Source: Prosthecodimorpha hirschii | GTDB taxonomy: Bacteria; Pseudomonadota; Alphaproteobacteria; Rhizobiales; Ancalomicrobiaceae | Length of the DNA stretch: 64,000 nt | Assembly (NCBI RefSeq): GCF_001305515.1 | Contig: NZ_LJYW01000001.1 | Location: 6,244,375 to 6,308,374, forward strand | Reading direction: 5' to 3' | Shown here: positions 58,797 through 64,000 of the stretch, piece after piece | How the letters are laid out: each line of letters opens with the position of its first letter | Position numbering within the stretch: the stretch's first letter is position 1 | Position numbers and translations under genes: made by a program | Notes under the pieces: model-generated | The model's database searches: none | Told to the model about the DNA's origin: nothing | Seen by the model: only the letters and a program-made list of their open reading frames with translations

Positions 58797-58984
58797 ACAC
58801 CCCGCTGGCCTGCGCGGCGACCGCGCGTCTCCTGAAATCCCCCGGCGGTTCCTCTCCCGCCGGGCGCCGCGGCGCCTTGACCGCGCTGCGCGAGCCCCGG
58901 CCGGTCGCCCCGGACAGGCCGGCCGGGGCTGGGTGCCTCGATCTTCGCGGCGGCACGGCCGCCGGCCTGGGCGGGAGGGTGTGA
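58793..58984 (+). CDS. Small phage hypothetical protein
   Basis: A 63-residue frame (MNTPLACAATARLLKSPGG...) overlapping the Cro-like gene by four bases. The composition is Arg/Pro/Gly-rich and could be a shadow; coupling and position are the only support. Confidence 0.4.
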   Translation: MNTPLACAATARLLKSPGGSSPAGRRGALTALREPRPVAPDRPAGAGCLDLRGGTAAGLGGRV

Positions 58985-58985
58985 C

Positions 58986-59201
58986 ATGGCGGCGAGCGTG
59001 ATCGTCTCCGGCCAGCGCCTGCTCGGATACGGCCGGCTCGGCCAGATGAAGGATTTCATGGCTCCGGCCGCGGATGGCGACTGGCTGCCGGAGGCGAAGC
59101 ACCGCGCGGCCTGCCTGGCGCGGTGGATGAGCGAGCAGGACATGGCGGCGCGGCCCCCGGTGCGGTCCGACCCGAACCGTTTCGGGCCGGCGCCACCCTG
59201 A
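58986..59201 (+). CDS. Small phage hypothetical protein
   Basis: A 71-residue protein (MAASVIVSGQRLLGYGRLGQMKDFMAPAADGDW...) with a balanced sequence and a conserved-looking RHRAACLARWMSEQDM-type helix (KHRAACLARWMSEQD). It begins one base after the preceding frame ends. No domain is recognised. Confidence 0.55.
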   Translation: MAASVIVSGQRLLGYGRLGQMKDFMAPAADGDWLPEAKHRAACLARWMSEQDMAARPPVRSDPNRFGPAPP

Positions 59202-59264
59202 CGTCGCGGTCCGCCCCCCGTCCAGGCAATTCCCCCGATTCTTCTTGCGCTTCCGGAGCGGCAC

Positions 59265-59753
59265 ATGTCCCGACCTTTCGATGCCCGCCACCACCGCCTG
59301 AAGGCCGCGACGCGCGACCTGGTCGACCTCTGCGGCGGCGGCGAGCGCACGGCGGCGCTGGCCGGCGTGACGGCCGGGCAGGTCAGTCGGTGGAAGGGGG
59401 CGCATCACGGCGACCTGATCCCGCTGGCCGCCGTGATGGTTTTGGAGGCGGAGTGCGGCGAGGCGCCGGTTTCGGCGGTGCTGGCCGGGGCGACCGGGCG
59501 GTCGCTGACCGGGCCGGCGGCTGGCGACGACGACGCGGCCGGGCTGTTCGGCCTGCAGGCGCGGGTGCTCGAGCAGGTCGGCCGGCTGGTCGGCGAATTC
59601 GCCCAGGCGACCGCGGACGGCCGCGTGACGCCGGCCGAGGCCGAGCAGATGGACCGCGGCGCCGCCGAGATCGACCGCACCATGGCGTCCTTCCGCGAGG
59701 CGCTGGCCGGCGTGAAGGCCGGACGGGCGCGGCTGGTCGGGGAGGGGCGGTGA
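59265..59753 (+). CDS. Phage HTH protein (CII-like)
   Basis: A 162-residue protein. The N-terminal part (HRLKAATRDLVDLCGGGERTAALAGVTAGQVSRWKGAHHGDLIPLAAVMVLE) is a Cro/CII-type HTH, where TAGQVSRWKG is the recognition helix. The rest is a helical segment. By position after Cro it may be a CII-like activator or an early regulator. It overlaps the next gene (TGATG). Confidence 0.65.
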   Translation: MSRPFDARHHRLKAATRDLVDLCGGGERTAALAGVTAGQVSRWKGAHHGDLIPLAAVMVLEAECGEAPVSAVLAGATGRSLTGPAAGDDDAAGLFGLQARVLEQVGRLVGEFAQATADGRVTPAEAEQMDRGAAEIDRTMASFREALAGVKAGRARLVGEGR

Positions 59754-60280
59754 TGAGCATGCACGAACGAGTTCTGGCCTGGCTTTCGCGCCGGGTCGCC
59801 GAAACGAGATCGCCGGATGTCGTGATCGGCGGGGTGGAGAGCCCCTATCTGCTGCGCTGGTGGCTGATCCCGCGCAATCCGGTCTGCAACCTCTATCTGC
59901 ACCTGTTCCTGCGCTCGGATGACGACCGGGCGCTGCACGATCATCCGTGGTGGAACGTCTCCTGGCTGCTCAAGGGCGCCTATACGGAACACACGATCGC
60001 GGCCGGCGGGGTTCATATGCGCACCGTACGGGAGGCGGGCGCCGTGAAGGCGCGGCGGGCCGGGACGGCACACCGGATCGAACTGCATGCCGGGCCGTGC
60101 TGGACCCTGTTCGTGACCGGGCCGCGCCTCAGGGACTGGGGCTTTCATTGCCCGCAGGGCTGGCGCCACTGGCGCGACTTCACCAATCCGCTCGACGGCG
60201 GGCGCACGGTCGGCCGCGGCTGCGCCGATGACGACAGGGGCGGGGCCGCCTCCCCGACGGGGGCCGGCCATGACCATTGA
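59753..60280 (+). CDS. Cupin-like phage protein
   Basis: A 175-residue protein. LYLHLFLRSDDDRALHDHPWWNVSWLLKGAYTEH supplies a His-x-His cluster, and GTAHRIELHAGPCWTLFVTGPRLRDWGFHCP contributes further strands, a cupin-like small-molecule or metal-binding barrel common in alphaproteobacterial phages. Its role is unknown. The start overlaps the upstream stop. A 20-residue tail is low complexity. Confidence 0.7.
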   Translation: MSMHERVLAWLSRRVAETRSPDVVIGGVESPYLLRWWLIPRNPVCNLYLHLFLRSDDDRALHDHPWWNVSWLLKGAYTEHTIAAGGVHMRTVREAGAVKARRAGTAHRIELHAGPCWTLFVTGPRLRDWGFHCPQGWRHWRDFTNPLDGGRTVGRGCADDDRGGAASPTGAGHDH

Positions 60281-60977
60281 GAATTCGGGCGCTGGCCCGG
60301 GTCCGCGTCGGCCGGCTGCCGACAGTTGCGTGATGGAGCGGCCGGAGACGGTCGCCTCCCTGTCTCCTGTCCCGATGCCCAACTCCCCGGGCGGCGTGCC
60401 GTCCGGGGGCTTTTTGGGGGCGGATGATGCGGCGGGCATTGCCCGCTGCCCCTGCTGCGGCGGGCCGGTGACGGCGGACGAGCTGCTGATCGACGCGATG
60501 CGCGGGCGGATCGCGCGCGGCGGTTTCGAGACGCGGGTGACGCGCATGGAGGCGGCGGTGTTGTCCGCGCTCTCCGCCGTGCGGCCGGGCGTGCTGACCA
60601 AGGAAGCCTTCTACGACCGGCTCTATGGCGACCGGGCCGACGGCGGCCCGGGCACCAAGGTGCTGGACGTGATGGTCTGCAAGCTGCGGCCGAAGCTGAC
60701 CGCGATCGGGCTGCGCATCGAGACCCATTGGGGCCGGGGCTATGCGCTGGTCGACGGCGCCGGGCCTTCGCGGGCCGCGGAGGGGGTGGCGGTGCGCGAG
60801 TTGCGCTTCGCCGGCACCCGGCACGACGCGACGGTGCGCGCGCTGCTGGCGCGCGGTCTGAAGCGGCAGGCGATCGCCCAGCGCTGCGGGATCTCCTACG
60901 CGACGGCCGAGAAGATCATCGCCCGGGTGCGGGCGGCCGAGGCGCCGGCGGCGCCGGACGGCAGGGGGGCGGCGTGA
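60270..60977 (+). CDS. Orphan CtrA-like winged-helix DNA-binding protein
   Basis: A 235-residue protein (start 60270 or 60228). After a disordered leader, a CPCC metal knuckle (60-63) is followed by a winged-helix domain at about 80-162. LTKEAFYDRLYG, VLDVMVCKLRPKL and IETHWGRGYAL match the CtrA DNA-binding domain, which has LTKEMFLNHLYG, IIDVFICKLRKKL and IETVWGRGYVL in remembered Caulobacter CtrA. There is no receiver domain, so it cannot be phosphorylated like CtrA. A second HTH occupies 186-222 (ATVRALLARGLKRQAIAQRCGISYATAEKII). It could bind CtrA boxes of the host or phage; this is an inference. Confidence 0.8.
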   Translation: MTIENSGAGPGPRRPAADSCVMERPETVASLSPVPMPNSPGGVPSGGFLGADDAAGIARCPCCGGPVTADELLIDAMRGRIARGGFETRVTRMEAAVLSALSAVRPGVLTKEAFYDRLYGDRADGGPGTKVLDVMVCKLRPKLTAIGLRIETHWGRGYALVDGAGPSRAAEGVAVRELRFAGTRHDATVRALLARGLKRQAIAQRCGISYATAEKIIARVRAAEAPAAPDGRGAA

Positions 60978-61864
60978 TGCGCAGGATGTCGCTCTGGGAT
61001 GCGATGGATTCGGCGGCTCGGGCCGGCGCGGTGCGCAGCCGGCTGGCGCGCGGGCTCGGTCAAGACGCGGTGGCGGCGGAGCTGGGCATTTCGCGCCAGA
61101 CCGTGTCGCGCTGGGCGGGCCTCGGCTGCGGCGCGCGCGAGGCGCCCCGGCTGGAGGTGGCCGCGCTGGTGCCGGGCGATCTGGCGGCGCGCAATGCGGA
61201 GGTCGTGCGGCTGGCGGGGCGCGGCGCCTCGGGGCCGCAGATCGCCGCGGCGCTCGGCATGACGCCGAGCGCGGTCTCGGGCGTGCTGCACCGGGCGCGC
61301 GAGAAGGGCGACCGCGACGCACGCTGCCGGGCCGGCCGGTTCGGCGTGACGGTCGACCCGGCCGTCCGCGACGCGGTGCTGGCCGGCGTGCGCGCCGGGC
61401 ATTCGCTCGGCCGGATCGCGGCCGCTGTGGGTAAGTCGAAGGGCAAGGTGCGCGGCATCGTCGACCGGCATTGGCCGGCGGACGAGCCGCGGCCGCAGCT
61501 TGCCGACGGTTTCGGCCGGATCCTGCCGCGGCGGGCGGAGGCCGGATCGGCTTTGCGACCGGCTGTGGGGCGGGCCTCGGGTGCGCGGGCGGTGCGGCGG
61601 GCGCCGGAGCCGCCGGCGGCCGGCACCGTGGTGGCGCTGATCGACCGGCGCCGCGACCAGTGCGCCTATCCGACGGACACGCGCGACGCGGCCGGGCTGA
61701 TGCAGGTCTGCGGCGGGGCGATCGAGGATGGCGGCGCCTGGTGCGCCTGGCACCGGCGGATCGTCTACGTCTCGCCGGCCGACCGGGCGCGCGAGGCGGC
61801 GGCCCGGGAGGCTGCCGTCGCGCAGGCGATCGGCGTGGCGCAAGCCGCCGGGGGGGCGGCATGA
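60977..61864 (+). CDS. GcrA-like protein with extra helix-turn-helix units
   Basis: A 295-residue protein. GcrA is a sigma-70-binding cell-cycle activator in alphaproteobacteria. The middle segment NAEVVRLAGRGASGPQIAAALGMTPSAVSGVLHRA (73-107) matches the GcrA HTH, and residues 229-265 (C229...C245GGAIED...WC256AWH259RRIVY) match the GcrA C-terminal Cys/His domain CxWP...FCG...YCxxHxxxxY. Two more HTHs are seen at 23-50 and 130-160, so the family core has been extended. The ATG overlaps the CtrA-like gene's stop. It sits one gene after a CtrA-like protein. Confidence 0.8.
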   Translation: MRRMSLWDAMDSAARAGAVRSRLARGLGQDAVAAELGISRQTVSRWAGLGCGAREAPRLEVAALVPGDLAARNAEVVRLAGRGASGPQIAAALGMTPSAVSGVLHRAREKGDRDARCRAGRFGVTVDPAVRDAVLAGVRAGHSLGRIAAAVGKSKGKVRGIVDRHWPADEPRPQLADGFGRILPRRAEAGSALRPAVGRASGARAVRRAPEPPAAGTVVALIDRRRDQCAYPTDTRDAAGLMQVCGGAIEDGGAWCAWHRRIVYVSPADRAREAAAREAAVAQAIGVAQAAGGAA

Positions 61865-62031
61865 GCGGCGTTTCAACCGCAGTGGTATCGGCCTCGTCCG
61901 GCGGGACGGCGGCGGAGTATGACGCCGCGATCGCGGCCTTGCGGCGGCAATGGCTGGCCGAGCGGGCGCCCGGCGAGACGGCCGCCGACTGGCTGCGGCG
62001 GACGGGGCGCTGGCCGGGGGCGCGCGCATGA
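61861..62031 (+). CDS. Small phage hypothetical protein
   Basis: A 56-residue protein with a conserved-looking C-terminal helix (EYDAAIAALRRQWLAERAPGETAADWLRRTGRW). It has four-base overlaps with both neighbours, which makes it likely to be translated. Confidence 0.6.
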   Translation: MSGVSTAVVSASSGGTAAEYDAAIAALRRQWLAERAPGETAADWLRRTGRWPGARA

Positions 62032-62201
62032 CCGAGACCCAGGCGCTGGCCGCCCTCGTGCTGTGGCGGGCGGGCTTCGACACGGCCGACATTGCCGGGC
62101 TCCTGGGCCTCGGCGAGCCCTTGGTGGCGCGGACGCTGTCCGCGGCGCGGGCTGTGGCGAGCGGGCGCGGGTCCGTGTCGGCCGCCGGGGCGGGAGGCTG
62201 A
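62028..62201 (+). CDS. Small HTH-like phage protein
   Basis: A 57-residue protein. ALVLWRAGFDTADIAGLLGLGEPLVARTLSAAR is a compact helix-turn-helix of the type used for DNA binding. The ATG overlaps the upstream stop (ATGA). A regulatory or replication-accessory role is possible. Confidence 0.6.
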   Translation: MTETQALAALVLWRAGFDTADIAGLLGLGEPLVARTLSAARAVASGRGSVSAAGAGG

Positions 62202-62204
62202 GCG

Positions 62205-63425
62205 ATGCGCTATTCCGATGCGGCGCTGGAGCGGCTGCGCGCCGACAACCCGGTCGACGACGTGGTCGGGCGGCTCGGCGGCAGCCTGCGCCGGTCCGGG
62301 CGCGACCTGGTCGGCGCCTGCCCGATCTGCGGCGGCGGCAAGCGCGCGACGCGCTTTGCCGTCAAGCCGGACGGGCAATGGGTCTGCGCGGTCTGCCCGG
62401 ACGGCGGCGACGTGATCGGGCTCGTTTCGAAGGTGCTGGGGCTCGATTTTCCGGCAGCCTGCGGCTGGCTCGGCGGCCAGCCGGATGCGGCGACCGACGC
62501 GCGCGCGGCCGCCGTGCTGGCCGCGCGGGCGGCGGAGCGGCAGGCCGCGGCGGCCGAGCGCGCGGCGGAGGCGGAGGCTTTTCGCGAGCGCGAGCGGCGG
62601 CGGCTGTGGAAGGTCTATTGCGGGGCGGCGCCGGGGGTCGGCTCGCCGGTCGAGGCGCTGTTCGCGGCGCGCGGGCACGCGGTCGACACGGTGCGGCTGG
62701 CGCGGCTGCGCTACCTCGCCGAGGCGCCGTATTTCCTCGGCGAGGAAGGCGATCCGGAAAGCCCGAAACCGGGCGCCGTGAAGCCGCGCGTGATCCATGT
62801 CGGGCCGGCCGCGATCGCGCCGATTCTCAGGCCGGACGGGCGCTTCGGCGGGCTGCACTACACCTGGTTCGACCTGGACCGCGCGCCGAAATGCAAGGCG
62901 GCGATTCACGATCCGGAGACGGGCGAGATGCTCGTCGACAAGAAGGTCCGGGGCTCCAAGCAGGGCGGCTATATCGAGCTGGTGCGGGTGCCGGCGCCGC
63001 GCGCGATGGTGGCCGGCGAGGGCCTGATGACCGTCTCGGCCGTGCGCACGGCCTATCTGCGGGCCGGCCGGCCGCTTGCCGGCGTGGCGTTCCGGGTCGG
63101 CGTGGATCTCGGCAACCTCGCCGGCAAGGCGGCGGCCACGATCGCGCATCCGAGCGAGAAGACGCCGACCGGCCGGGCGCGGCGCGTGCCGGGGCCGGAG
63201 CCGGATTTCGACAGCCCGGCGATGCCGGTGCCCGACAGCGTGACCGACCTGCGCCTGCTCGGCGACGGCGACAGCGACCCTTTTCTGACGCGTGCCGCAA
63301 TGGCGCGATGCGAGGCTCGGCACCGCCGGCCGGGGCGGCGGGTGGTGACGGTCTGGCCGCCCGACGTGCGGGATGGGGGGCGGGATGGGGGCCGGGATTT
63401 CGACGACATGGTGCGGGGGGGATGA
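62205..63425 (+). CDS. Phage primase-like protein (CHC2 zinc finger plus TOPRIM)
   Basis: A 406-residue protein. Residues about 18-80 hold a DnaG-type zinc domain: the ACPICGGGK pair and WVCAVCPDGGDVIGLV, with the second cysteine pair. The middle is a helical linker, then the TOPRIM fold: AGEGLMTVSAV (Glu), later GDGDSDP (Asp-x-Asp) and DFDDMVR. It should synthesise or bind primers at the phage origin. No helicase domain is joined. It overlaps the next gene by four bases. Confidence 0.85.
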   Translation: MRYSDAALERLRADNPVDDVVGRLGGSLRRSGRDLVGACPICGGGKRATRFAVKPDGQWVCAVCPDGGDVIGLVSKVLGLDFPAACGWLGGQPDAATDARAAAVLAARAAERQAAAAERAAEAEAFRERERRRLWKVYCGAAPGVGSPVEALFAARGHAVDTVRLARLRYLAEAPYFLGEEGDPESPKPGAVKPRVIHVGPAAIAPILRPDGRFGGLHYTWFDLDRAPKCKAAIHDPETGEMLVDKKVRGSKQGGYIELVRVPAPRAMVAGEGLMTVSAVRTAYLRAGRPLAGVAFRVGVDLGNLAGKAAATIAHPSEKTPTGRARRVPGPEPDFDSPAMPVPDSVTDLRLLGDGDSDPFLTRAAMARCEARHRRPGRRVVTVWPPDVRDGGRDGGRDFDDMVRGG

Positions 63426-63850
63426 TGCTCGATCTATCGGCACTTCTGCCGTCGGTGCCGCAGGTGGCGGTGGTCTCGCGCCGCGAGTTTCGCGGGCGGG
63501 CGATCCGCTTCGTGACGGACTGGCGCGAGCCGGCCGATCCGCCCTGGGTCGTGCAGGACGATCTGATGGCGGCCTTCGGGGTGGCTCTGGAGGATGTGAT
63601 CAAGCGGATCGCACTCGCCGCGCTGCTGCGCGGGGTGGTGACCGACGAACGGGCGGTGGTCGGTCGGCTGGTCATGCCGGTCATCGCCGACGGCTGGCCG
63701 GTCGCCGTCATGCCCTTCTGGGTCGGCCTGCCGATCGCCCGCGCCACGGGCTTCGGCGATGCCGCCTGGATCCGGCTCGCCGCGGCGGCCTGGATGGACG
63801 TGCATCAGGACATGGTCCGCCGCCGCGCGGTGCCGCTGGAGGTGGTGTGA
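63422..63850 (+). CDS. Phage hypothetical protein
   Basis: A 142-residue protein with DWREPADPPWVVQDDLMAAFGVALEDVIKRIALAALL and a C-terminal WIRLAAAAWMDVHQDMVRR segment. It has four-base overlaps with the primase and methyltransferase genes. No domain is recognised; the position suggests a replication accessory. Confidence 0.65.
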   Translation: MMLDLSALLPSVPQVAVVSRREFRGRAIRFVTDWREPADPPWVVQDDLMAAFGVALEDVIKRIALAALLRGVVTDERAVVGRLVMPVIADGWPVAVMPFWVGLPIARATGFGDAAWIRLAAAAWMDVHQDMVRRRAVPLEVV

Positions 63851-64000
63851 TGGAGAGGGTCGATCTGGCCGACAGCCGCGTGACGCTCTATCGCGCCGAC
63901 AGCCTGGCGCTGCTGCTCGATATCGAGGGCATCGATCACGTGGTCACGGATCCGCCCTACAGCTCCGGCGGTGCCTTTCGGGGCGACCGCATGGGGCGGA
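63850..64000 (+). CDS. DNA methyltransferase, N-terminus only (runs off window)
   Basis: The first 50 codons read MERVDLADSRVTLYRADSLALL and then HVVTDPPYSSGGAF, the catalytic DPPY motif at about residue 34. An N-terminal DPPY suits the beta class of amino-methyltransferases, the arrangement used by CcrM, but the rest is not in the window, so target and class are unproven. It overlaps the previous gene by one base. Confidence 0.8.
   Translation, partial: MERVDLADSRVTLYRADSLALLLDIEGIDHVVTDPPYSSGGAFRGDRMGR

Noticed and set aside
60180-63443. A 1087-residue minus-strand open frame across the phage early operon
   Set aside because: It lies opposite CtrA-like, GcrA-like and primase genes that have recognisable domains and coupled starts; its own translation is a Pro/Arg-rich shadow.
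1-64000. CRISPR arrays, rRNA genes or insertion sequences
   Set aside because: No regularly spaced direct repeats of CRISPR size, no rRNA-like sequence, and no transposase or matching terminal inverted repeats were seen.

Overview
The window is high-GC DNA with dense, short-spaced genes of an alphaproteobacterium, most likely of the order Hyphomicrobiales (Rhizobiales). The evidence is the gene content: a FliK/FhlB pair, a formaldehyde-activating-enzyme homologue, betaine-type demethylases, and a prophage carrying CtrA-, GcrA- and GapR-like genes. No species can be named from the sequence. Positions 1-49,148 are host chromosome. From about 49,150 to the right edge lies the left and central part of an integrated temperate phage, which runs out of the window.

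Host part, left to right. A Pro/Ala-rich partial protein is followed by recJ, small proteins and a class III aminotransferase. Next come a FliK-like/FhlB pair, a lipid-linked sugar cluster (ChbG/HpnK deacetylase, GT2, YfhO-like), argE, a Fae homologue, a YARHG protein and two transporters. A phytase-like esterase follows, behind a putative Pho-box array. Then comes a catabolic block at 21.2-36.8 kb: LysR, enolase-superfamily enzyme, aldehyde dehydrogenase and Fe-alcohol dehydrogenase on the minus strand, and an MttB-like methyltransferase, a dimethylglycine-dehydrogenase-like flavoprotein, a GFA protein and an N-methylproline-demethylase-like flavoprotein on the plus strand. A hicAB toxin-antitoxin pair and a chemoreceptor sit inside the block. 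It looks like a pathway for stripping methyl groups from quaternary or tertiary amines and oxidising the products. Further right are a PAS-GGDEF cyclase, a pair of tandem palindromic repeats, a TetR-controlled RND efflux pair, a guanidine-II riboswitch with its gdx/sugE exporter, a DEAD-box helicase and a second chemoreceptor.

Prophage part. The 5' half of a tRNA-Pro(TGG) gene ends abruptly at 49.2 kb, next to a tyrosine integrase. A long leftward operon (56,985 to 49,221) carries about 15 mostly overlapping genes: small membrane proteins, a probable Acb2/Tad1-like anti-CBASS protein, a Gp37/Gp68-family protein, a GapR-Rmf fusion, an AAA+ ATPase, SSB, an HTH protein and the integrase. An S24 autocleaving repressor and a divergent Cro-like gene sit among five copies of a 16-bp operator, and one operator lies inside each of the two main promoters. 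Between them is a possible lysogenic-conversion lipoprotein/membrane-protein pair. The rightward early operon (58,536 onward) encodes HTH proteins, a cupin-like protein, a CtrA-DNA-binding-domain-like protein, a GcrA-like protein, a CHC2/TOPRIM primase-like protein and the start of a DNA methyltransferase. The phage therefore carries counterparts of several alphaproteobacterial cell-cycle regulators.

All calls come from reading the sequence and its translations by eye; no database search was run.
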